Assembly (NCBI GenBank): GCA_022829145.1
Contig: CM040761.1
Span: 3,164,768 to 3,228,767, forward strand
From: Albula goreensis
Lineage: Eukaryota; Chordata; Actinopteri; Albuliformes; Albulidae
Direction of reading: 5' to 3'
Length of the DNA: 64,000 nt
In this document: piece after piece, positions 36,101 through 48,319 of the stretch
How positions within the stretch are numbered: the stretch's first letter is position 1
Layout: each line of letters starts with the position of its first letter
Program-made: the position numbers and the translations under genes
Notes under the pieces: generated by a model
What the model was told of the DNA's origin: nothing
The model's input: the letters and a program-made list of their open reading frames with translations, nothing else
Database searches by the model: none

Positions 36101-39100
36101 GAAAATTCATTGTACTAAGTGAAACTAGCACATTACGTTTGGTAAAGACCAATTATTGACTTGTTTAGGACTCGAAATGTAAAGTCAAGGACTTGTAACT
36201 TGACTTGGAGTTATCTATCTTGACTTGGGACTTGAATGCCATGACTTGAGACTTACTTGCGACTTACAAAACAATGAGTTGGTCCCACCTCTGGTACTAA
36301 CAGTTGGCTTCGTTTGCCACTTACATTGATTGGACACATTATAACAGTACAGGTGACATTAAGACCTTAGGCACACTTTTATACTATGTCTGCTTCACTG
36401 TAAATTATTTTCAAATACTGCATGTGGTGTTGTCTATATGGCAGCCAACTCTTGACTCCCAAATGATAAGACACCCTGCAGGTCTGAGTTTCAATTCCTG
36501 TCTCAGGAACTTGATCTGTGACGCTCTCTACTTTTCCATTTTCTGAAATAGAAAAGAGAAACCTAACTTAAGAAGGGTGATTGTCTGTTTCCAAAAATAA
36601 TACCTGGCTAACAGGCTAGCTTCTTGTGCTGTGATTATCCAGCCAGCCAGATCACTCATGCGCACACTAGTTTACTGCAAATGAGAAAGGCCTATGAATA
36701 CAACTGGGTGGGCCAACTTACAAGAAAAGAGAGTGTTCTTTTTTTTTCCACGCCAATGGCCTTTCACACTTCACTTCAATCTTTTCATATTACACAACTA
36801 TGCAATGTCTGGTTGAGGTGGTTCTTTGATGTAGAGACCACTCTATTTGTTTAAGATGAGAGCCCTGACCTGAAATGGTTACTTATGTACAATTTGGAAA
36901 ACACAGGGCAAGATCATTCTGAGTACTTAACTACAGTTGGCAGAGGCAAGTAGAGTTGAAAGAGTTGAACTGATTACAACAGTGACTCAGCAGCACTGAG
37001 TCTGATGTGTGGATCATGTGTGTTTTGTCACTGGAAAGTGGCCACATTATTGTGTTCTCTCTTCATCTCAGCCTGCTCTCTGGAGGAATGCCCCAAAACG
37101 GTTGTTCATTCATGTGACGACTGCATCCGAGCTGGACCCTTCTGTGTGTGGTGCAAACAAACGGTGAGAAACACTTACAGCCCAGTTTTAATTTTTCTGT
37201 ACTCATGAGTAAGATTATTACTAAGAGGAACACAATGTTACATTTCGGTTTTATATTTATCTCACAGCATTTATCTCACAGCGGATGCCCTTTTCTATGG
37301 TAATTTCAAAGTGCATTCTTCTTTAATACAGCTTTAAGTTTTAATAAACAAATAATATTGAGTAAATTGCTGAATAATGTATCAGAGGTGCAGCATTAGG
37401 CTTCAAACCATTTCCTGACAAATTAGTTGTATTGTCACACAATGTTAGAGGAAGTCGAGTCATACAGGAGCCCATGAACTGTAAATAAGGGAAACCACTG
37501 TCATATTAAAACATAACGTCATTTGTTAAAACATAACGTATGCTCATGGGTAAAAAGCAACCCCTTTGGACAAAACCACTCTTTAAAATGTGCAAACACA
37601 GGCGCTTTCATGTCTGCTGATGAAATACCATGAATTTACAGAAGGAGGGCATCAGCTATTATGATCTCATTATTACTCCTGTGTCTCATTCATAGAACTT
37701 CACCAAGAGAGGGCAGCCGAATGCAGTACGCTGTGACACTAAGGCATCGCTGATTAAGAGTGGCTGTGAGCCCAAATCAATCATCTCCCCCACCAGTTAC
37801 CACCTTGAAGACGGCAGGCCCCTGTCAAAGGGTACTCAAGGACAGCCTGTCCAACTTTATCCACAGGAAGTCAGACTGGTGCTCAGACCCGGTGGGTATA
37901 TTTAAGATGGGTTCTGATTTCAGAATACTCAGTTTTGGTTTAACTACTGATGGAGCTTGATCATGCAGCATCACTTCTATATGCCCTTGTGTTCTGAAAT
38001 GCATTTGTATCACCTTAACAGTAAACTCTGTTCTTTCTGTTCAGGCACACCATACACGTTCCCAATCACGTTCAAACGGGCTGAACATTACCCTGTGGAT
38101 CTTTATTACCTGATGGATCTCTCCTTTAGCATGAAAGATGATTTGGAAAATGTGAAGAGTCTAGGGGAACATTTGCTGAAAACTCTGAAGAAGATCACAT
38201 CTCAAGCTCGCATAGGTAATATCACCTTCGCCGTATGAAAATAGATTCAAACTCCACTGTAAATACAAAACCATGAGTCTGAAAATATTCATGATTGCAT
38301 GTACAATGGAAGTTATTTTCTTTTTTGTAGGCTTTGGTGCTTTTGTTGACAAGACGGTCCTACCCTTCACAAACACCAACCCAGCCAAGTTGAAGCATCC
38401 ATGCCCAAATGACGAAAAGTACTGCCAACCTGCATTCGGCTATCGGCATGTGTTGAGCATGACAGATGACACAGAGAAGTTCAAGAAGAGCGTGTCCTCT
38501 CAGTACGTTTCAGGGAATCTTGATGTCCCTGAAGGCAGTCTGGATGCTATTATGCAGGCCGCAGTCTGTGGGGTGAGCTTTGGAGTACCACTCCATTCTC
38601 ATTTTACTTTAATCAGTATGAAAACACTGGTAATGACCCTCCACGACAGTGAAATATTCAGGGACATTTACAAATCTGTTTTCCCCCTCAAAGGATAGAC
38701 AACATATCCTATTGAATTTAATCTGTTTATTTCTCTACTCTGTGGTAGGTGCTTTGTTGAGGTTGCATTAAATGATTTTCTCACTTGATTGAGTATAGAT
38801 CATTTTTTTCAACTTGCTTGGCTCAGCTAGTTTGTAACTTTTGCACTAATGGTGTTGTGTCAATGATGATAACCTTTCTTGTTTCTCTATGGGTGATAAG
38901 GATGAAATCGGATGGGGGAACAGCACCCGGCTCCTAATCCTGACAACTGATGCTGGCTTCCACATGGCCGGGGACGGCAAACTCGGCTCTATTCTTTTGC
39001 CCAATGACTGCAAATGTCATATTGACAAAGATAAGATGTACAGCAAAAACAATGACCAGGTATGTAGGGTAAAGTGGTTTGTGGATTAAAGTGGTTTTCT

Positions 39101-42100
39101 TGTTTGGTAAAACACACTTTTTTTTAATTATGCTCTATTTCCCAAAGCTGTAAACACAATTGCAAAACTGCACACTCACTTCCGCAAACTTCCATGTCAA
39201 AACCAAACTCTCCAATCAAAACCATGTAATCTTGCATCTAAACCAAACTTTGCCTTCAGACATCACACAAAAGCCACCAATACACAAAAAATGGTCATTA
39301 CACACCAGTGAGATAAATTCAAAACACTTCTGTGAAAACCTGTTACTGCAATGAATAATAGTGCTTGTGGTTTTTAACCCCACGGAAAAAAAAAAACTTG
39401 AAATGATGAAACAAAATATGTATACATTTTCAAAGTTTTTAAATCCATCAATGTACTGTAGTACACTAAATTTTTCAGTTGTATGTTGCCCTGTATAATA
39501 GCATCTGCAAAATGCCCATAATGTAGTGTAATTGAGTGCCAAAGTAAAAATACTGGACTATAAAAGAAATTATTTTCCCCCAATGCCTGGCTAAGGATAA
39601 CATTGCCTGTGATGTTGATGAGAATCTCTGACCAGAGACAGGATGTGGGGGTAGAAGTCATGTGATTTCTTTATGTGCAAACGGTTTTGTTTTTCATTAG
39701 TTTATATTGGTAGATGTGGAAATGATTTTACTGTATTCCATTATCTTTATTAGCTGCATGTTTTTACAGTGTATTGACTTCATCATTCAATTTCAGTTTG
39801 CATTAAATTACAAGCATTTTGTTGATGCTCTTATCCAGATCAACATACAACTCAAAAGTTTATTGTACTACAGTACATTGACAGATTAAAAGATTTGAAA
39901 ATGTATACATGTTTTGTTTCTTTATCTTGTGCACATCATGTAAATAGTTTTTTTATCTGAATGTTATTTCTAGGACTACCCCTCCATAGGACAGGTGGCA
40001 CGGAAGTTAGCCGAGAACAATATCCAGCCGATCTTTGCAGTAACTAAGAATGTGGAGTCTATCTACCAGGCAAGTCACCGTTTGTGTAATAAGAGAATTA
40101 GCATTTGGCTTTTAGGCCAATGGAGTTTGAGCACCAACACCATTCTCTCAACATTTCACAAACAATTAATACTGTTTCTTTCTATTTCATTTCAATTATG
40201 GCCTTGATTGCAATTATTTATGAGCTTGTGTATTTTTTTGGTGTACATTAGTGCAAATGTTACTTTGTCTGAATGGCATGGTTAACTCTAGTTATCTAAC
40301 CTATGCATTTTCCACAGAAATTAAAGGAACTAATTCCCAAGTCTGAAGTCGGTGTGTTATCCAATGACTCGAGCAATGTTGTGTCTCTCATTGAGAATGC
40401 ATACAAGGTATACTGTTTATTTTTAAGAATGATATATCCTCATTTATAATTCGTTATAATTTCTCTTTTTTTTTATCAATAATCGATACTACTGTATGTG
40501 CAGCTAATTTAGCTTAGCCACTTAAGTTACTTGTTTGCTAATGTTAGAAGCTTATACATTATGAATCAAACACACTTTATTGTAATCTAAGCGCACATTA
40601 TCAAAAACCATGGAATTTGACACAAAACATTTAAGCGACAGTAAAAGACATACAATATGCACTGAAAGCAACAAAATTAAATAACTGAAACTGCCAAGTC
40701 GCCTCAGTTAAAAATTTTGTAGAAGGTATACCGATTTTCTGGGCCAAAAAGAGATTAGAAGTTGTTTATCAATCATAGATAAATTGGTATTGGACTGTAA
40801 CAGAAAAACATTAAGGTATACAAGATTTTCCTCTCCAATGCATGAAAATGGCTAATACGACTAATTTTTTTAAAATAAAAAATACAATGGATATGTTATG
40901 TATTATATAGCTTTGTTAAATATTGTTTCTTAGTTCTTTGAGGGGAGTTATTCTCCCCATCCTGCTCTGACAGGCCTCCCCTTAGAATGGAAATTAATGT
41001 GTTTCAAAAACAGATGAGGCTGTATGTTTCTTCTGCTGTATGAGTAGTTACAGGTCGTCATACCCATGAGCTAGCCTTCATGAGTGCATGGTATTCAAAA
41101 TGCATATATGATGGAAGTCTGTAAAAAGTGTAGTAGCTGTATAAATACATCAATGCATCAATATTTGTATCCCTGTGGAATGGAACATATTGAGTACATA
41201 GATGTTAAGCACTGTTACAACATGGTCTAGGCTCAGTTCTTAATGGGAATAATGCTAGACAAAGTTTATACTGTACATGTATTGTCTTAGAGTCTTTCCT
41301 CCAAAGTGATTGTGACTCATGAGGAACTGCCACAGCATGTCAAAGTCACATATACGTCAGACTGCACAAATGGAGACCAGCCCAGCAGCAGAGGTGTATG
41401 TGACAAAGTGAGGATCAATCAGAAGGTCGGTACAATTCTCTTGTATTCCTCCAATTATGGGACTAATTCTTGAAAGGCAAATACGAATTTGTAGTCTGGC
41501 CTTTTCTCGTAATTTTATGCTATGTTCATGTGAAAAGCTGCCCACTTACAATGTACCTAGTATTTTAGCATTTAATTAATTTATTATTAAAATGCAACCT
41601 TTTTTCATTATAATAATATAATAATTTAATAATAACCTGTTTCCATGGTCACATACTCATTCAAAATAAAGGTTTACAGGCTTCCACAGTGGCTAATGTT
41701 CTCATTAAACCTTGAGACAATAAGGTTTCCATAGTTATCTGTAACAACAAACAAAAACCACAGCTAAGGAAACAAAAATGTTATGAACAAACTGGAGTGA
41801 TCAGGGTCTGATCAAGACAATCTCTTTGTTTCTCAGACCCAGAAACTGGTACATTGTGCTTGATTTAAATCAAATCAAGCACATCTACCACAAGTTTGTG
41901 TCTGTAACATCCACATTTTCTATAAAAAATGTATGTATGTTACCAACGGGCCATGTGTCTTTTTACAGACTAAAGATTTTAATTAAATAGCACTACTAAA
42001 CGCCTACTCATAAAAAAGTCTTAATGATGTAGGTATAATTGTGACTACTCCATTAAATGGTATGCATTTGATCTGTGTGTCCTCTTTAGGTGAAATTTTA

Positions 42101-45100
42101 TGTAACCGTGAAGGCAGATGAATGCATGGATAGCAAGTCCTTTCTGATTTCAGCGTTGGGCTTTCGAGAGAAAATTAATGTTACAGTGACAACACGATGC
42201 AAGTGTGAATGTGACGAACGTCAAACTGAAAACCACGAATACTGCAATAGGCAAGGCAACCTCACATGTGGCATATGCAGGTATGTGATTGGCTGGTTTG
42301 CGCATGATGTGCTGTTGTTCAACTGTTCTGTTCATCAACAAAAAGACAAAACAATAATGAATAGTCTTTATGGCAACAACTTGTGTTATTGTAGAAAATC
42401 AAACATATTAGGAGAACAGTAGTTGTTTTGTGAATTTGAGTTTTAGTCATGCTTTTCTTTAATCTGTAACCATATAAAATACATTATAAAGATAAAAAAG
42501 AGTATTTTTATGAAGGTAAGTAAATGTATTACTCCAAATAGAGAAATTCCCTGTCAATTATAAGTCAATTTCATACAATAAGTATTGGCTTCCTTAAAGC
42601 TGTGTGGAATAAAAGTTTAAATGTGTTAAAAGTAATTTTGTAACAAGACCTCAGATGATGTATTTTGTTTTTGCTTACAACTATTCGCAAGTTTTTTTTT
42701 TTTTTTCTTGAACATGCATTCAGTAAATATCTTTCCCAAAGTTTCTATAGGGAACTTCACAGTTCTCTGTGGGACAAATTTATGAAGGTACAGTTGCAGT
42801 GCAAAAATATTCACTATAGTGACATTTTTCTTGCCATTGAAATATTAACAACTGATTAAATAAGACGTGCCCTAGTTATGCAACCAAAAATTAAATGCTC
42901 TCATTTCACAATTTTGTGGTTGGGGACACCCATAAAAAGGTCAGATATGGCACCCTTATACATCCACATAACAAGGCAATGTGGAATAGAAACGGAGAAA
43001 CCAGGTTCAAGTATTTTTAAATAAAAACGAAACTTAAATTTACTTATCAGGCAATAGGCTACTGAGGCCCAGCTTCATAATGTCAAAGTTTAGCACTAGT
43101 TTAAAACTCACAGCATTTTATTAGTTATATCTGCACCATAAAATGTTTATTTGTGTGGTTTGCTTTTCTGTTGCATGCAAAGCAAAACTGATCGCTTAAA
43201 CATTTTAGTTGGAAATCATTCAAAATCAAAATGTTAACTCATTATGATTTCATCATCTGATATTGTATCTTTTTTCTGACAGTTGCAACAGTGACAATGT
43301 GGGACAGAGGTGTGAGTGCAAGCTGGGAGGCAGGGATGAAAGCATCCTGCGGGCAGAGTGCCAGCGAGATAATGGCACCGAGTGCTCGGGCCTTGGAGAG
43401 TGCATTTGTGGGGTCTGTAACTGCCATGCCAGCGAGGACGGCCGAAAAATCTACGGCAGGTACTGCGAATGTGACGACCGCAGCTGCAATGTGTACCAGA
43501 ACAAGCTGTGTGGAGGTACGCCGGTATCCTCTATTTCAATCCTCCAGTTTTTTAATCCATAAACATGTAAACTAAATCCATGTTTATTTTAAGATACTAA
43601 ATAACAGACAAACATGTTTAAGAGTTAAATGTGTTCCTATAATATCAATTCCAATACATTCTAATTTTTAACACATTCTGAGTAATGATAATGGAGTAGA
43701 TCCACCTTTATATAAATGTAGATCCACCTTTAAACAATAATGAAATGTTATACTAATGCGTCTTGAGATCAGCGCCAGGTGAACAACCATCTCCACATGT
43801 TTGTGTGTGATCTTGGTCTATCAGGTAATGGGCAGTGTGACTGTGGTACATGCAAGTGTAACCCAGACTATGAGGGTAATGCATGTCAGTGCAAGAAATC
43901 TACAGAGGCCTGTATGAAGGACAATAGTGTGTGCAGTGGAAGGGGAAGCTGTAGGTGCAACAGGTGTCAGTGCGAGGAGGGATACAAGCCACCGTTTTGT
44001 GAAGAATGCCCTGGCTGCCCTCCACCCTGCATGGATGCTGCGTAAGTACTCCAGCTGTAAGGAACCGTTACTGTAAAAAACGCATTACTATAAGGAGCCA
44101 CACAAGCTCATCTTGATCTTCTGTTAGTTCAGGATGACAGGTATGCAATGGCGGCTGTTGATTGGCTGGTCATTAGGTGTGCAGGTGATGGAGTATTGAG
44201 CAAATGCTGCTTGTGTGGGTAATTCTATTAAATGGGGGTCAATCCCAAAGGTTCCATGACAATTACCATTCTGTGCTTCACCTCAACTGTAAAAAGTATG
44301 CAAACCTGTATATTAGCTGGTTGTTGCAGCTAATGTCCAATGAAAGGTCAGATTGCTAATAACGTTGTTAACATGAATTTAAATTTACTACAATGACCTA
44401 GCACTTAGCTTGCTAGCTGCTTACAAAATCATAATAAAAGTACTAATTAAGTCAAACAGAAGAATCTTTGTAATAGAGCATATTTAATATATTACAAAAC
44501 ATGAATAAAACACTTAAAAGCCAAAAAGTCAAGCTAACTTCCACTTGTTTAACTGTACCACATGAGTGTAAGTGACTCTTTGTAGTGCTGCTTGGAAAAA
44601 TAACCAACTAATTGAGCACATCATAGCTCTGAGGATAAAGGTTCTTGTTCGTGGTGAGTCCAGCGACCAGGTCCCAGCGGGGACACGACTCGCTAAGGCT
44701 GAAGGTCACTACTGGGAAGGCCATAACTGGCTCAGCCTTGCAGGGGAAAAATAGGGGGTATGCTGGTTAGGTTCCATCCATCCACAGAGCAATCCTAACT
44801 CTGTGCTCTGTTCTAAATACAAATTTGAAGATTCTGCTTTTGGCAATTTTTTTCAGTCTTTCTTGGCTGGTTAGACTTCAGAATAAATTCCATGTTATTC
44901 TCTGGAAAGAGCCTTTGAAAGTCTTTTGAAATTGGGTTGGAACTGACTTAACTTTCTCTGCGATGACATCTGTCAGTATGTGAGGATACGCACTGTGTTT
45001 GTTCTTGACGTCTACTCCTCAGGTATGACTGTGACTCTGTAGGTTTCTCTCAAACTGTGAGATTATCAGATTTTTGTCACGATTTTTCAGGAGCTGCATT

Positions 45101-47074
45101 GAGTGTCTGGGCTTTCAGACTGGTCCGTTCAGTAAGAACTGCTCTGAATCATGCACACACATCCAGCCCAATGTGACTAAGGATAAGCTGAACACAAAGG
45201 GAATGACCGGTGGATCAGCTGGATGGGCTTGCAAAGAAAAAGACACAAGTAACTGCTGGATGATCTTCAACATGAAACAGGTCCATGGTTTTAACAAGTA
45301 CATGGCCTTTATCCAGTCAGAAAGAGGTAAGGGAGGCTGATGGGAAGAGGAAATGATATCTGTCCCTATGAGGTGTGATGACATTATAATGATTGGTTCA
45401 AGATACTGCTGACCCATTGTAGTTTGCTGCGGAGAAAATCATTTTGATTGGTTCAAAGACAGTGATTGACAGCAGATTGTAGGTTCACCCATTATTGAGT
45501 TCATAAAACATGTACTGTGCCCACAACGGCCTCAGGAGACTACAGGAGGGAAAGTAGTATTGGTTTGATGCATAAATCCCATCATATTTACCCTCATAAT
45601 ATTGTGCTCTAGTGGTGAAATCTCATGGAACAGAAAATCCTTCAGTCCTGTGTGGTGAATGCTGGTTTATTTCCTCTGGTCTTTGTCAGAATGCCCTGAG
45701 CCCCCAAACTTCGGCGCCATCATAGGAGGATCATTCGCAGGCGTAGCCCTGATTGGTTTAATCATGATTCTCATCTTTAGAGGTTTGGTGTATGTGAATG
45801 ATCTCAGAATCTGGAGAGAGCATCAAAAAGAATTGAATTGCAAGCAGTGGGGGCAAAATAATGTAAGTATTTAAAGCCTGTTTGAGAATCATATTCATTT
45901 AAACATAATACAACTTGTAATATAACTGGTGAAAACAATAATGTCATAGGTAAAGTGCTTGTTTGGAATATTAGGCACACAATATGTTATAGGTTTTCCT
46001 GTATTTTGTAAGTCAAAATACTGCAACTGCCTATATCTTTATAATAATGTAGACTGTGCTGCACAATAAATCATTGCCATATGTTAACATTGTGTTATAT
46101 GGGTGTAAATATAGGTCAATGAGCTTCGCTTGGTTTCTGGATGTGATTTGAATTTTAATTAACTTTTTATGAGTAACATTTTACGTTTTATGAGTTTTAT
46201 ATGAACTCCCAGATGGTAAACGCACACCTGTAGGGCTGCCAGTATTTATTGTTTTGATAATTATGAATTCCGTTGAACATTCTGATGATGAACCCTTTCC
46301 AACCTGAGTGTTCTAATTTTGAAACGTCCATGGTTTAACCCTTAACCTTCCAGTTACACGTGGCAACATAAGCTACTACCACATGTAATTGGTTAAGGGT
46401 TTAATCATGGGGTTTTTTTATAAAGAAGAAAGTGTGTCAGATGTTTCATTTTCCTCTGTGGAAGCAGAGCTGGAAAGCTGAAATACAGAAATTTCATACA
46501 AGACAAAGATATCTTTTCCACTACATCTCCTTTCATGTCACTTGCAAGCATAAACTTATGTAGTGGCTACATCCCCTGAAAGATGAAACAGGTTGCATGT
46601 AAAGAAGGCTATGTAGATTTTTGTACTACACGGACTCATGTTTACTCAGCCTTGATTGCAATGATTATTAGCAGTTATATGTAATGAACAACCTAACTCA
46701 TTTCCACTGATGGTATAAAAATATAGTTGTTAAAATATACCTGTTAAAATTAGGCTCTGTAGCCTTCTTCCATACCACATAAAACATAGGCAAACAAATC
46801 AGAGAGCTGATTTTAATGTGCTATTGTGGAGAAATGGATGAGTTTCATACCTCTGCCTTTTCGTCATGTGACCCCAAAAGACCCGCAAAATTACATGTTA
46901 CGAGAAGTACTTGCAGGTGTGAACTTCAAGGAGTGTCATAAAAGTGCTAACAAGCAATGTATTGAATAAAGATTGGAATGGAACAATAATGATGATTCTC
47001 TGTTGTGTTCACAGGAAATGTTTGTGCCATCAACAACGACAGTGAAGAACCCATTTTACACCGGAGATTCATAA
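33137..47074 (+). CDS. itgb2: Integrin beta-2 chain (CD18-like)
   Basis: Beta chain of leukocyte integrins, a type I membrane protein that pairs with alpha L/M/X/D-type chains in adhesion and migration. Coding exons: 33137-33188, 37072-37163, 37696-37891, 38045-38215, 38331-38572, 38901-39059, 39974-40069, 40318-40407, 41291-41425, 42090-42280, 43283-43515, 43825-44041, 45091-45326, 45690-45862, 47015-47074. All phases join, giving 780 residues (human 769). Signal peptide 1-18 ([18 protein letters not shown]); PSI domain from about 19; beta-I domain with MIDAS D138-x-S140-x-S142 and ADMIDAS D145/D146; four cysteine-rich I-EGF modules (about 465-615); beta-tail; transmembrane segment about 711-733. 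The tail keeps W757, the threonine triplet 768-770 and a distal NPFY (773-776). The triplet and overall similarity favour ITGB2 over ITGB1; ITGB7 is less likely. Oddities: the intron after 40069 begins GC, and the membrane-proximal NPxF is NEMF. The start exon is preceded by a splice acceptor at 33131-33133. Confidence 0.92.
34240..34500 (+). mobile_element. Degenerate Tc1/mariner transposase relic
   Basis: The plus-strand reading, across frames, preserves the catalytic-domain pattern DNDxKH followed about 11 residues later by [10 protein letters not shown] (here as [10 protein letters not shown] in one frame and [10 protein letters not shown] in another). This lies in the first coding intron of itgb2. 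No inverted ends were found. It is far more decayed than the Tc1 copy at 30.7-32.1 kb and from another lineage. Confidence 0.5.
35479..35873 (-). mobile_element. Solo-LTR-like block
   Basis: 395 bp that, on the minus strand, begins TGTCAGACCC and ends GAGCCCTGACA, so it has the TG...CA form with short inverted ends. It contains a TATTTAAATCC promoter-like box and pyrimidine/TG-rich sequence, and looks like the solo LTRs common in fish genomes. It lies in the first coding intron of itgb2, opposite to the gene. No 5-bp target duplication is evident, and no internal region accompanies it. Confidence 0.5.
36150..36295. repeat. GACTTG-rich dispersed repeat
   Basis: Irregular recurrence of GACTTG / ACTTGAGACTTG motifs ending in GGTCCCACCTCTG. 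I remember similar sequences as a common fish interspersed repeat; family unknown. It lies in an itgb2 intron. Confidence 0.4.
39408..39920. repeat. Long inverted repeat inside itgb2 intron
   Basis: The left arm (about 39408-39525) is matched by the reverse complement of the right arm (about 39800-39920) over roughly 120 bases with scattered mismatches. Shared landmarks include ATGTATACATTTTCAAA, TGTACTGTAGTACA and AGTTGTATGTTG. The spacer is about 275 bases. It is either a foldback element or two copies of one repeat inserted head to head. In the itgb2 pre-mRNA it could form a long double-stranded stem, just before the exon at 39974. Confidence 0.8.
44615..44780 (+). mobile_element. tRNA-derived SINE, copy B
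   Basis: Carries an A-box-like TAGCTCTGAGGATAA near 44624 and a B-box-like AGGTCCCAGC near 44671. Then comes the same body as copy A, here TACTGGGAAGGCCATAACTGG and CTCAGCCTTGCAGGGG. It lies in the itgb2 intron 44042-45090, same strand as the gene, and is shorter than copies A and C. Confidence 0.55.
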
Positions 47075-47420
47075 CATCATAGCAGTGAAATGCAATACAG
47101 AACATAGCTTTTTTAATTTGTGGTTCGAACCCAGTCAAATGGGTATGTGCGGCGGCAGTGTATTCGTCTTATGCACAACGAGCGAAGATGCACACCACGC
47201 ACCAGAGATTTAGCAAACACTGTGCAATTTATTTCATTCTCTGTTTTGTTATTACTGACATTCATTTAAGTAAACATTCATTAATTTAACCTTGAAGGTT
47301 AAATATTGACCTTCAAGCTTATCCTACATTTAAATACACAAATATCACTCTACCACAGATTGAGCTGTCAGTTGGTACTTAAATTCTATGTTTTAAAATT
47401 GTCCTCTCATTTGGCTATGT

Positions 47421-47426
47421 AATAAA
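47421..47426 (+). promoter_or_regulatory. Candidate polyadenylation signal of itgb2 (proximal)
   Basis: AATAAA 347 bases past the itgb2 stop codon, the first such hexamer downstream. A second one lies at 48291-48296. Confidence 0.4.
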
Positions 47427-48290
47427 TCAGCGTTGGTTTTCCAAGTGAAAGAAGGTCTAACTTCTGTTGATAATTTAAAGGATTAAATGCCTTTAACCAT
47501 GACTCAGTAACCTCCATCTTGATAGACTTGAGAACTGGCGATGTGCTATTGCACTGGTGAATATATTCACGCATGTTATGTGTGTGTGTGTGCAGAGAAC
47601 AGAACGTAAGACTGTCCATATTTCAGTTCAGTACAAAATAATCAACTATTTGTGTACTTATGGGAGTGTAAAAGCAAAGTATGCACGTGTGGATTGATGT
47701 GAAAACCGCCATTCAAGGTCAATGGCAGTTCCTCACATAGCCTCTACTACGTCACACACTCATCGTAGCTCAGTGAGCTAGAGTCGAGCTTCCATTCAGA
47801 GCCATTGGAAACAGCGCTTTTCATCAGTCTTGCAGCAACGGATGGATAATTGCAACGCACTCGGAGAGAAATTATTTGAAATTTTCATTTCAGGGACTGT
47901 TTATTTTAATGGATGTCAGTAATAACAAAACAGAGAATGAAAAACTTTTCACATTTCAATGTAATCTCAGGTATGTGGCAAGTATTTGATTGCACTGAGT
48001 GCTCATCAGTGGCATATTGTAATTCTGTAGTCATTTTAGACTGAAAAGAAGACATTCCAAAGAACATCTTGGCTTGTCTACAATAAAAGAGAATAATCAA
48101 GTAATATTTTGATGTATAGTCTGCTTTAATTAATCTGTATATTCCCTTAAAGACAACTATTTAATCTTGATTTGATATTTTTTCATAACTATTTGTTTTT
48201 TTATTGTTGTATAGAATATAGGAAGACATTAAGAAGCAGCTATTGAAATCCTGAAGCAAGTTGTTAACAACTATACTTTTCTGTTGCTAT

Positions 48291-48296
48291 AATAAA
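48291..48296 (+). promoter_or_regulatory. Candidate polyadenylation signal of itgb2 (distal)
   Basis: AATAAA about 1.2 kb past the stop codon, followed within about 30 bases by a T-rich stretch (GAGTTTTCTTTATCTG). It would give a 1.2-kb 3' UTR. Which of the two is used cannot be told from sequence alone. Confidence 0.4.
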
Positions 48297-48319
48297 TGAA
48301 AAATGGTATTCTCATGACT

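Noticed and set aside
33137-47074. Assignment as integrin beta-1 or beta-7
   Set aside because: The TTT triplet in the tail and the close match through the beta-I domain and I-EGF modules fit beta-2 best. Beta-7 was kept only as a minor alternative.
47766-47785. tRNA-gene-like A box GTAGCTCAGTGAGCTAGAG
   Set aside because: No B box at the right distance and no cloverleaf. At most a SINE trace.
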